64,000 nucleotides of DNA from Ypsolopha sequella. Lineage: Eukaryota > Arthropoda > Insecta > Lepidoptera > Ypsolophidae. The position numbers and the translations under genes are program-made. Numbering within the stretch: position 1 is the first letter of the stretch; every line of letters begins with the position of its first letter. The notes beneath the pieces are model-generated. The model did not search any database. It saw nothing but the letters and a program-made list of their open reading frames with translations, and was not told the origin of the DNA. Of the stretch, positions 56,272-64,000 are shown one piece after another. The stretch spans positions 2,900,417-2,964,416 of the forward strand of contig OW203997.1 of assembly GCA_934047225.1 (NCBI GenBank). Direction: 5' to 3'.

Positions 56272-57290
56272 ATCGAGGAACGCAAGCTATTTAAAAATGT
56301 ATTGTAGTATACAGATAGGTACTTGTACACATTATCGAGGAACGCAAGCTATTTAAAAATGTATTGTAGTTTACAGATAGGTACTTGTACACATTATCGA
56401 GGAACGCAAGCTATTTAAAAATGTATTGTAGTATAAAGATAGGTACTTGTACACATTATCGAGGAACGCAAGCTATTTAATAATGTATTGTACTTTACAG
56501 ATAGGTACTTGTACACATTATCGAGGAACGCAAGCTATTTAAAAATGTATTGTAATTTACAGATAGGTACTTGTACACATTATTGAGGAACGCAAGCTAT
56601 TTAAAAATATCTTGTAGTATAAAGATAGGTACTTGTACACATTATCGAGGAACGCAAGCTATTTAATAATGTATTGTAGTATACAGATAGGTACTTGTAC
56701 ACATTATCGAGGAACGCAAGCTATTTAAAAATGTATTGTAGTTTACAGATAGGTACTTGTACACATTATCGAGGAACGCAAGCTATTTAAAAATATCTTG
56801 TAGTATAAAGATAGGTACTTGTACACATTATCGAGGAACGCAAGCTATTTAAAAATGTATTGTAGTATAAAGATAGGTACTTGTACACATTATCGAGGAA
56901 CGCAAGCTATTTAATAATGTATTGTACTTTACAGATAGGTACTTGTACACATTATCGAGGAACGCAAGCTATTTAAAAATGTATTGTAATTTACAGATAG
57001 GTACTTGTACACATTATTGAGGAACGCAAGCTATTTAAAAATATCTTGTAGTATAAAGATAGGTACTTGTACACATTATCGAGGAACGCAAGCTATTTAA
57101 TAATGTATTGTAGTATACAGATAGGTACTTGTACACATTATCGAGGAACGCAAGCTATTTAAAAATGTATTGTAGTTTACAGATAGGTACTTGTACACAT
57201 TATCGAGGAACGCAAGCTATTTAAAAATATCTTGTAGTATAAAGATAGGTACTTGTACACATTATCGAGGAACGCAAGCCATTTAAAATT
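56272..57290 (+). repeat. 62-bp satellite array, right part, about 16 units
   Basis: Resumes in phase (ATCGAGGAACGCAAGC) after the transposon. The rare TTGTACTTTACAG variant occurs at 50644, 56491 and 56925 in the same order of neighbours, so the flanks belong to one array. It ends at AAGCCATTTAAAATTGTTC. Confidence 0.98.
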
Positions 57291-57716
57291 GTTCTGGAGC
57301 AGTAAAGTGCTGCTTTGTGCACACTATTTAAGCTAATAATGACGAAATGATAAATCGAACTTACAGGACAATAAAAGTGCCAATATTCTATCGGTACTGC
57401 CTTGCGATAAACATTGGTTTTCATAAACATTATTTTCTCCGAATCTTTAACAATAATCGAAGGACGATGGAAGATTTTAGCGTTCGTCAAGGAATCCAGC
57501 TATTGTAATTTGTTGTAAATTTCTCCTATTAGAAATCTAAATGTAGCCTATAATATTTAACAAGCAAGGAATCTACCAACTAAACATTATATAGCTAGGA
57601 CTTCGATAGTGAAATAAAATGTTCAGAACAAGAAATATCCGCTACAGTAATATCGTACTTTGACAAGCCTTTGTCATGTCTAGCGGGTCTTCGATAGAAA
57701 TGTAATATCGCATTGA
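57291..57716. other. Spacer after the satellite
   Basis: No gene or repeat family seen. A short minus frame that reads in from the satellite has no domain. Confidence 0.4.
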
Positions 57717-58152
57717 GACATTTTTGAATCACTCGCCGTGAATCATATATTCACGCACGAAAAAAAATCTCGTGCGAAATTCAATTCGATTGGTCGCGAT
57801 TTTACGTATAATCAGTAGAAATCAATGTAAACGGATTTCGTTTCACTCAGAAAAAATTAAAACCGGAAAGCATTATTTCGTTGATTTTAAAAACCGGTAA
57901 TGAATGGAGGTGTACGGAACGTAAATTAAAAAGTTGTCATGTCATGTCAGTATCATCGATGCATCGACATCGACATTTTCTTCTTGTCATTCTTGCATAG
58001 TTTCTACTAGTAGAAATCGGAAAACGAGTAGGTCAGACCACTCGTTGCAGAATTCACGGAGAGAATTTTCAAAAATACTGATTTCAAGTTTTCGTATGCG
58101 AATCATGCGGATTCATATGCGAATTGAAATTCGAATGATTCAAAAATACAGC
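57717..58152. mobile_element. Family K MITE, second copy
   Basis: Matches 28779-29225, for example AAAACCGGAAAGCATTATTT and GTTTCTACTAGTAGAAATCG (a perfect palindrome CTACTAGTAG). The right end is TCAAAAATACAGC. Confidence 0.8.
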
Positions 58153-58344
58153 TCCAGGGCCGTATTCTGATTTAGGGGAAAACAAATTTCTTTATTACCT
58201 TTCTTTGAATCAATATTAATATTGAAATTAAGATAATTAAAAAAATTGCCGACGTTGTTGCTGATTTTAAAATAGTATTAATTAACTATATTAATTTGTA
58301 GTTTTAAGCAATTATAATAGTTAAAAAAAGACAAACTTTATATT

Positions 58345-58385
58345 TTTTCGAAATATTTCGGCCTCACCAGTGAGGCCGTCATCAG
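58345..58385 (-). ncRNA. Hammerhead-ribozyme-like motif at Penelope end
   Basis: The minus strand reads CTGATGA (58385-58379), an extra C, stem GGCCTC-ACTGGT-GAGGCC (58377-58360), GAAA (58359-58356), then TATTTCG. This has the order of a hammerhead core; Penelope-like elements are known to carry such ribozymes. Against it: the extra base before stem II, and no clear stem I or cleavage site. A palindrome CGAAATATTTCG could allow dimer pairing. Confidence 0.4.
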
Positions 58386-58586
58386 TCGAGTTGACAGGTA
58401 AAAATTATAAAAAAAATTATAAAAAATATATATGAAAACAAGTTGGTACAGTCTGAAAAATGATAGGAACTATTTACATAAAAAAAAAAAAAAAAAAAAA
58501 TGATGAAAGAAAGGTGGTAAAATAAAAAAAGAAAAGAAACAGTTTGGAGGGGAGTACTTGTTGATTGGGTCAGTTGGTCGAGTCTG

Positions 58587-60848
58587 TCAGTGCTGTCTGT
58601 TGAGTCCGGGTCCATAATGTGCGCCAAGTGACCAGATATATGCTGTCTCCCAGGTCCTAAGTTCTATGTCGGTCAATGGTGGAGTGAATGATTTAATGAT
58701 GCGGACTGTGAAGCAGTTGTTGAAAAGTTGGTTGTGGAAGCGGGTGTGTGTCGGGATGGGTAGGATGTTGTTTTGTATAGTGTCTGATGTGTGTCTGTGG
58801 TGGTTCATGCGGATGTGTAATGGGTTCTTGGTTTCACCTATGTAAAATGCCGGGCAATGTCGGCATTCCAATAGGTAGATGCAGTTTTCAGTTTTGCATG
58901 TCGTGTTCGATTGTGTTTTGTATGTGTTTGTGGTGTGGTGTGTATTGATTTGTGTGGCTGTATTGATTAGAATGCAAGTTTTGCAGCGTGGCCGTCGGCA
59001 TGGGGAGGTGCCAGTGTATGAGTTTGAATTTTGGATGTCAGTAGGTTGTTTAGTTTTATTGAGTGTGCATCTGAGGTTTCTGTTTTGTCTGTAGCAGATT
59101 TGTGGGGTGTTGGGTAGTAAGTGTCTTGTTTCGTCGTTTTGTTTGAGGATGGGTAAATTGTCTTTGATTAGTGTTTTAAGTTTGTGACTGCCGTGAAAGT
59201 ATGTGGTGATTAATCGTGTTTGGTTGTAGGAAGTGTTTGTATGTCTGTTGTTTCTGTGAAATCTTGGTCTGTGGTGTATATGTTTTTGTAGGAAATTGTG
59301 TGGGTAACCTCTTTTGAGTAAAGCTGTGTGGATGGTATTGTGATAGTTGTTGAGTGCATTTTGGTTGTTGCAAATCCGACGGCCACGCAGTGACAGTGAA
59401 TAAGGGATGGATTTTTTTATGTGAGCGGGATGACAACTGTTGAAGTGCAAGTATTGTTGTTTGTTAGTAGGTTTGAGATGAACAGAGGTGTTGATTTGGT
59501 TGTTATTTTCAATGGTTAGATCTACGTCTAGAAATGTGATTTTTGTGGATGAGATATTGTGAGTGAATTTTAATGAGCTGTGGTTGTTCAGTCGTTTTAA
59601 GAAGTTGGTCAGTGTGTCTCGATTGTGCGGCCAGATCATGAAAATGTCGTCAATGAATCTCTTCCACACAAGGGGTTTCAGAGGTTCCGAGGCTAGGAAG
59701 CTGTTTTCTATGGTGGTCATGAAAAGGTTTGCGTAGCTAGGTGCCATCCGAGTCCCCATAGCTGTACCTTTAGTCTGGTGATAATATTTGTTTTCAAATT
59801 GGAAGAAGTTGTTTTTAAGGATTATTTCTGATAGTTTTAAAATGAAATCGGTTGATGGTTGATGAGGTGGAGGGCGTATATTGAGATAGGTTTGAAGGGA
59901 TGATAAGCCAGCGTCATGTGGGATGTTGGTGTAAAGTGAGATGACATCTATGGTTACAAGTAGTAGGTTTATATTATTAGGCAGTTGTAAAGAATTAATA
60001 ATTTCTAGAAAATGATTAGTGTCTTTGATGTATGACGATGAATTTTTTATTAGTGGCTGGAGATGATAGTCAACATAGGCGGAAATGTGTTCGGTAGGAG
60101 CGTCGTAGGATGCTACAATTGGTCGGCCTGGATTATTAGTTTTGTGTATCTTAGGTAACATATAAAAGTGGGGGGTTCTCGGATGGCTTGGGAGCATTAG
60201 CTTTATGTCAGCCTCAGATAGACCTTCTGCTTGTCCTTCTGTGTTTAAGATATCACGCACTACTTCCACAATCTGGTCGCATGGGTCACTTGGCGCAACA
60301 GAGTAAAATGTTGGGTCGGTTAGTTGTCGTAGTCCTTCAGTCATGTAGTCAGATTTGTTGATAAGAACTGTGGCGGAGCCTTTGTCAGCTGGTAATATTA
60401 TAATGTCGTTATTATTTTTGAGGTTTTCTAGGGATTGTTTTTCTCTGAACGTTAGGTTTTGTGTTGGATTTTGAAGACTGTTGATGTATTGGTCATCGGA
60501 AAGTTTAGCTAGAATGTTGTTGATGAATATTTCTATAGGGTGATTTGGAGGGAGCGGTGGTGGTTCATTTTGTGAATTCGGTTTAAACTGTTGTAGAGCC
60601 GGATGGGTTGTAATGCTATTTTGATGTTGATGTTTTTCCCAATAATGTTTCCATTTTATTTTTCGGGCGAAGCGGATATATAAAAATATACAAAACTTTT
60701 GACTACGGACACCAGCAAATATGTTTAGCGAGAATTGCTCAGACTGACCAAGAGTAAAACTCTTGGTGAATATCAAATTCGCTCGGCCTAAAATTTTTAA
60801 TTTAAAACATATCGTCAAGGTATGTATTATACAGGATGTTTGGGACAT
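58587..60848 (-). CDS. Penelope-like reverse transcriptase with GIY-YIG endonuclease
   Basis: A retroelement enzyme that nicks target DNA and copies its own RNA. The 753-residue frame is unbroken. RT motifs: ILPADKGSATVLIN (151-164), LPKIHK (231-236), GRPIVAS (241-247), TIDVISLYTNIP (299-310, catalytic Asp301), GTAMGTRMAP (361-370), FIDDIF (398-403, catalytic Asp pair), KITFLDVDL (436-444). A zinc-binding cluster PCRRPRCKTC (616-625) leads into GIY-YIG: NCIYLLECRHCPAFYIGET (655-673), R680, and E734 as candidate catalytic residues. The length is near that usual for the family. The first 60 or so residues are hydrophobic, come from unrelated flanking sequence, and the start codon lies inside the neighbouring MITE, so the true N-terminus is shorter or lost. 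Confidence 0.92.
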   Translation of the reverse strand: MSQTSCIIHTLTICFKLKILGRANLIFTKSFTLGQSEQFSLNIFAGVRSQKFCIFLYIRFARKIKWKHYWEKHQHQNSITTHPALQQFKPNSQNEPPPLPPNHPIEIFINNILAKLSDDQYINSLQNPTQNLTFREKQSLENLKNNNDIIILPADKGSATVLINKSDYMTEGLRQLTDPTFYSVAPSDPCDQIVEVVRDILNTEGQAEGLSEADIKLMLPSHPRTPHFYMLPKIHKTNNPGRPIVASYDAPTEHISAYVDYHLQPLIKNSSSYIKDTNHFLEIINSLQLPNNINLLLVTIDVISLYTNIPHDAGLSSLQTYLNIRPPPHQPSTDFILKLSEIILKNNFFQFENKYYHQTKGTAMGTRMAPSYANLFMTTIENSFLASEPLKPLVWKRFIDDIFMIWPHNRDTLTNFLKRLNNHSSLKFTHNISSTKITFLDVDLTIENNNQINTSVHLKPTNKQQYLHFNSCHPAHIKKSIPYSLSLRGRRICNNQNALNNYHNTIHTALLKRGYPHNFLQKHIHHRPRFHRNNRHTNTSYNQTRLITTYFHGSHKLKTLIKDNLPILKQNDETRHLLPNTPQICYRQNRNLRCTLNKTKQPTDIQNSNSYTGTSPCRRPRCKTCILINTATQINTHHTTNTYKTQSNTTCKTENCIYLLECRHCPAFYIGETKNPLHIRMNHHRHTSDTIQNNILPIPTHTRFHNQLFNNCFTVRIIKSFTPPLTDIELRTWETAYIWSLGAHYGPGLNRQH

Positions 60849-61269
60849 CGATGTAAATATTTTCAGGGATGTTAAAGGAAGTGATTTTGAACATTTTTGA
60901 TTGAATTTACAAACTTTTGTAGTTTCCGAGATATAGAAATTTTTCAGTTTTGTCCACTTAAAATTACAATAAAATACTATTTATAGCTAAAAATCATATT
61001 TTTATTTTAAATTATTTCTTAATACTCTTCTATTAAACAAAAAAACTAGGTAAATGTGTTCAAAAAGAAGTGAAAATAAAACATAAAACTAAATACGGTA
61101 CGAAGAAACAGAAATTTAATTAAATTTGAGTAAAAACCGAAATAATTATTTTTAACCATAAAAAATGTTTTATTATTTTTTAAATGCAGTAATCTACCTA
61201 ATTAAAAAAAAAACTGAAACTTGCTTTATCATCCCTCAAAATATTTACATCGATGTCCCAAACAGCCTG
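60832..61269. mobile_element. TA-flanked MITE with CAGGATGTTTGGGACATC ends
   Basis: The left arm CAGGATGTTTGGGACATCGA + TGTAAATATTTTCAGGGATG is inverted at 61227-61269 with few mismatches. TA precedes the left end. It is 438 bases, AT-rich and non-coding. The start codon of the Penelope frame falls in its left arm. Confidence 0.8.
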
Positions 61270-61540
61270 CATATATGTATTTCCGGAGGTAAGTCATAGG
61301 TATTTCCGGTATGGATTCACTGAAACGGTCAACATCCGAAACTCTTTGGGCGATTTTCACGCACCGACGCAAGTCTGGCACAAAAACAAGCTTCTTTGGC
61401 CGTGCAGGTTTATCTCAAAGTGTTTTCCTCCAACGTTCAGCCAGTAAATAACTAATAAGTAATGAAATACTATGTACATCAATTCCAAAAAAACTCATTG
61501 GTGCATGCTCGACTGACAGGATTCGGGTCTCAAGATTAAA
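61270..61540. other. Unassigned spacer
   Basis: No gene or repeat seen. Confidence 0.35.
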
Positions 61541-61693
61541 AGTCCGGGGGCCTTATGGTCTAACTTCAATATCTTCGCTATCGCTTTCACAGGCATTGTG
61601 ATTGGCTAGAAATAACGTCACACATAATTTTAACCAATCACGACATCTTTGAAAGCGTTAGATACTAAATTTAGACGATAAGGCCTCGGGTCC
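61541..61693. mobile_element. Palindromic MITE (GGCCTTATCGTCTAA ends)
   Basis: AGTCCGGGGGCCTTATGGTC through TGTGATTGGCT is mirrored by AACCAATCACGA through GACGATAAGGCCTCGGGTCC. No coding. Confidence 0.7.
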
Positions 61694-61714
61694 TACCGAC
61701 TGAGCTACTGCCAC
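61683..61714 (-). other. tRNA-like 5' segment (A box)
   Basis: The minus strand reads GTGGCAGTAGCTCAGTCGGT then AGGACCCG, a close match to the acceptor/D-arm start and A box of a tRNA. No anticodon arm or B box follows, so it is a tRNA-derived fragment or SINE head, not a tRNA gene. Confidence 0.5.
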
Positions 61715-61751
61715 AAAAATCAATAAAAAATTGTCCAATAGTATGACATTA

Positions 61752-61931
61752 AGACAGAAATAAATTTCTATGTTTGAACACTTGGCGATTTATCCATCGC
61801 AAGGAGATATAAATTAACATTATATCATTGCAGTATAGAAACGCACAAATTCGATTCCCGGTTCAGAGCTCCTCACATCCAGATTTACTTTTATTTCTGC
61901 GTGTCTATACTGCAATGATATAATGTTAAGT
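61752..61931. mobile_element. 180-bp insertion with 13-bp target duplication
   Basis: TAGTATGACATTA at 61739-61751 and 61932-61944 is an exact 13-bp repeat. The insert contains an inverted pair (61816-61846 and 61898-61928, AACATTATATCATTGCAGTA) and TTCGATTCCCGG. The duplication length suggests LINE-driven insertion, as for a SINE; the family is unknown. Confidence 0.65.
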
Positions 61932-62004
61932 TAGTATGACATTAGTTTTTACAGATAATTCATAGTCTGGAATATTATTTTATAAAACCCAACCCTTGTT
62001 CCAG

Positions 62005-62162
62005 GTGTACTTGGCGCTGTTCGCGCCGCTGCGCGTGTCCCGGCGGCAGTTCCGGCGCGTGCTGCTGTGCATGCGCAGCGTGCGGCACCTCAAGTGCCAC
62101 GAGCTGTACGCGCACGAAAAGGTCACCAAGGTCGACAGTCTCTCGCTTGTGCTCTCCGGGAA
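62005..62162 (+). CDS. bves: Popeye-domain gene, one internal exon (partial gene)
   Basis: Popeye proteins are membrane proteins of muscle and epithelia that bind cAMP through a cytosolic Popeye domain. The exon reads VYLALFAPLRVSRRQFRRVL, then LCMRSVRHLKCHELYAHEKV, then TKVDSLSLVLSGK. The pattern 'LF.PL.V....F...' and 'YA.E..T.VD.LS..LSGK' is the start of the Popeye domain as I remember it; the cAMP-binding DSPE part would be in the next exon. Borders are CTTGTTCCAG|GTG (acceptor, phase 0) and GGGAA|GTTAGT (donor, phase 2). GC content and codon use differ sharply from the AT-rich surroundings. I found no other exon in the window, so introns must be long. It could also be a retained pseudo-exon, but the open frame and splice sites argue for a real one. 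Confidence 0.8.
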
Positions 62163-62180
62163 GTTAGTGCTTTGTTTTAT

Positions 62181-62538
62181 TATCCATCCATCAGCCTAGT
62201 TCGTCCACTGCTGGACGTAAGCCTTTCCAGGACTTTGCCACTCCCCGCGGTCACCCTGGAAGAATTGCCCATACTCTCACACGCTGGGCAGGCGGGTTGG
62301 TGAGCGCGGTGCCGGAACCCTCGCACCAGTGACGCCGCTGCCCGTCACCAGTCTGTTCCATATAAGTTCCGGCTATTAGGGATAGATATACCGCCATCCA
62401 TCGGTCTCAGGCATGGTGGGCCTCCTGGTTTTTTGCCTGTGAGCTGTCCTCTTACTCTCCCCCGAATAACTTCGAGGGGTCTCCAAGTAAGATGGTGGTA
62501 CCTCCACAGTCGAGCCCGGCATCAGCTCTACCACCTGT
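62181..62538 (-). mobile_element. RTE-type LINE 3' end in the intron
   Basis: Inverted copy of the CTAGGCTGATGG-tailed family. Its tail starts 18 bases after the exon end, antisense to the Popeye gene. Confidence 0.8.
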
Positions 62539-62849
62539 ATGAAAGAAATAGATGTAATTATTGTACCACATTATTTTGTAACGATACTTGGGTTCTATAC
62601 TTTGTAAGATTTTCTGTTCCTACTGTCAGCCATAATATAGTATTAGGATCTGGCGTCAATGCTAAACGTGGTTTCTTTTCTTTATTCTTCCACTCACCTA
62701 GATCATTAATGTTTTTTGTCCAAATCATGCCGCCAAATTTAAATTTGTTTTATCCCGTGTATGTTACCCTAGATTGTGAGGGGTGGGGGTACATCCCAAA
62801 TATCCCCCCTCTTGGATATCAATGCTTCCCTGAGTGAAGGGGACTATTG
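62539..62849. other. Intron sequence, unassigned
   Basis: No further exon or repeat recognised. A G-rich stretch GAGGGGTGGGGGTACATCCC lies at 62778-62797. Confidence 0.4.
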
Positions 62850-62993
62850 GAAGTCGAATTTTCATTTTATGAATTTTACAGCAATCGTTATTCGTTCATG
62901 ATGCTGATCACTTACCAAGGCTCAAGTTTTAATTTGGACGATATTCACAAATCAAAAAGTCATGATCAAAAAGTCACCTTGTATATATATATA
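62850..62993. mobile_element. Right half of the ACAAGGTGACTTTTTGATC MITE
   Basis: Resembles 1650-1768: TGCTGATCACTTACCAAGGC, TTTAATTTGGACGAT, GATCAAAAAGTCACCTTGTA. The matching left half is not evident. Confidence 0.65.
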
Positions 62994-62997
62994 TATA

Positions 62998-64000
62998 CAG
63001 GGTGTCCCATAATAAGCGAATCAAATTGTTATGGGAGGTAGCTTAGTCCAATTCCTATCAAATAAAATAAACATAGGTGAAACAAAAGTTCGATGGTTTT
63101 TGAGTTAATTAACTTTTTCAAAAAAATTTGAAAACATCTTCCCGTCCCTGTTTTTGTTTAAATGGCAAGACTTTGTTTTCACTTCTTGTGTAAATTCGAA
63201 AAAAATCTTTAAACTTTGGATCTCTGTGATGAAAAAAAAAAGTATTGAGTGGGAATGATAAAATATTTTAAAAACTTGCTCATTTAATGTTCTTTTTAGA
63301 AATGTAAGATATGTGACCGTTTTCATAAGAATAAGCCTATTTATTAACCTTGATCAACGGCAGGAATGGATATTTAAAAAATATTATCCATAATTTGAAC
63401 TAAAAATCTTATTTACACTATCGCATCGACGTTCTAACCGTTCGTTTGACTATTTATCTAAGAACAGTTAAAAAATAAACAAGGACATCAACAGCGTGAT
63501 GTATAGCTGTCTCGTTTTAACATGAAGCTAGCTGCCATGCCACCACTAATTTGCCATTGTTGTTTGTTTGCGCACTCACTTGTCGCTCAGTGCAACACTT
63601 TACCTACTGTGCTACACTCGTGTACTATCACTGCTTCCGTATTGCGATATTCCAACGAACCTGGCTTTAATTTGGACTTTGCTGTGCTCTTGATTTGGTA
63701 TCTTGTGAAGTGTACGACTTGGCGCTTCTCGGGACTTGTTTTGCTTGTGAATTGGATCATTTGTGTTTGTGATTTGTTGCATCATGGCAAATCATCAAGA
63801 CCATCCATTTACCCATCATGAGTATGCAGATATGCATTTGATTTATGGAGAAACCAGACATTTCGACGAAATACGTGGAAGTGTCACATACTCTGCTAGA
63901 CAAGCTGCAAGGATTTATGCTGATCGTTATCCAAACCGACAAAACCCACAATATGGAGTTTTTTTAAGGGTTGACAAAGCCTTCAGAGAAGGAAGAAATC
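62998..64000 (+). mobile_element. DNA transposon with DUF4817-type protein, cut by window end
   Basis: Starts CAGGGTGTCCCATAATAAGC directly after TATATA, a typical TA-target terminal sequence. About 790 bases of leader precede the coding start. The right end lies outside the window. Confidence 0.7.
63785..64000 (+). CDS. Transposase N-terminus, DUF4817 helix-turn-helix (partial)
   Basis: Seventy-two codons to the window edge, starting MANHQDHPFTHHEYADMHLI. The stretch EYADMHLIYGET followed by ARQAARIYADRYPNRQNPQY is the pattern of the DUF4817 helix-turn-helix that opens many mariner-type transposases in insects: 'YGE', then 'A...YA.R.P.R..P'. It would bind the element's ends; the DDE domain would follow outside the window. 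ATG was chosen because it is the first in frame just before the domain; the frame is open to the edge. Confidence 0.8.

Larger units (their letters stand above)
58320..60848 (-). mobile_element. Penelope-like retroelement, 5' end uncertain
   Basis: Contains the open RT/GIY-YIG frame, a short 3' region with an A run (58480-58501 on the plus strand) and a hammerhead-like end motif. The 5' side runs into unrelated sequence near 60660 and a MITE at 60832, so the element is probably truncated there. The 3' limit near 58320 is an estimate. Confidence 0.8.

Noticed and set aside
38809..57290. CRISPR-like array
   Set aside because: Units are contiguous, with no unique spacers between repeats, and the genome is eukaryotic. 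It is a satellite.
61683..61714. tRNA gene
   Set aside because: Only the 5' part with an A box matches; the rest is a palindromic MITE.
63522..63821. 99-codon frame before the DUF4817 start
   Set aside because: It overlaps the real start at 63785 in another frame and has no domain; probably leader sequence.

Overview
The window looks like repeat-rich, non-coding DNA of a moth or butterfly (Lepidoptera). The base is AT-rich and packed with short repeats typical of lepidopteran genomes: CCATCCAT-tailed RTE ends, GTTCCGTACCC elements, 'CTGTCTCCCAG' repeats, palindromic MITEs and TTAA-flanked elements. Names of repeat families rest on memory of lepidopteran repeats; termini, target duplications and nesting are read directly from the sequence.

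Only one piece of an ordinary host gene is convincing: a 158-bp GC-rich exon at 62005-62162 (+) that reads as part of a Popeye domain (bves/POPDC family), with good splice borders. Most of the rest is probably intron or intergenic DNA.

Layout. 1-12.4 kb: MITEs and LINE 3' ends. 12.45-14.4 kb: a 57-bp minisatellite broken by a TTAA-flanked piggyBac-like element that carries two further repeats. 17.1-18.6 kb: a 43-bp minisatellite. 19-34 kb: more MITEs, including five copies of one TTAAGGCG family, three hAT-like elements with 8-bp target duplications (one at 38 kb), and a 51-bp in-frame tandem repeat. 34.3-36.2 kb: a 5'-truncated LINE with an open reverse transcriptase frame. 38.8-57.3 kb: a 62-bp satellite array (about 210 units), split by an intact 5.35-kb DNA transposon. 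58.3-60.8 kb: a Penelope-like element with reverse transcriptase and GIY-YIG endonuclease. 62-64 kb: the Popeye exon, an RTE 3' end 18 bp behind its splice donor, and the start of a DUF4817-type transposon that runs off the window.

The most striking object is the transposon at 50921-56268. It has 270-280-bp inverted repeats that carry G-quadruplex-type G tracts, a probable 3-bp ATT target duplication, and one uninterrupted 1444-residue protein. That protein combines N-terminal Cys/His clusters, an RNase-H-like transposase core (candidate acidic residues D422/D425, D587, E830), a C-terminal XPG/PIN-like nuclease domain, and a CXC-type cysteine cluster. It most resembles, from memory, the Academ superfamily (XPG-carrying lineage), and it appears complete and recently inserted.

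A second theme is TTAA targeting. At least twelve elements in four families share TTAAGGCG-type ends, and three of those families share internal sequence. Several other elements also sit in TTAA.
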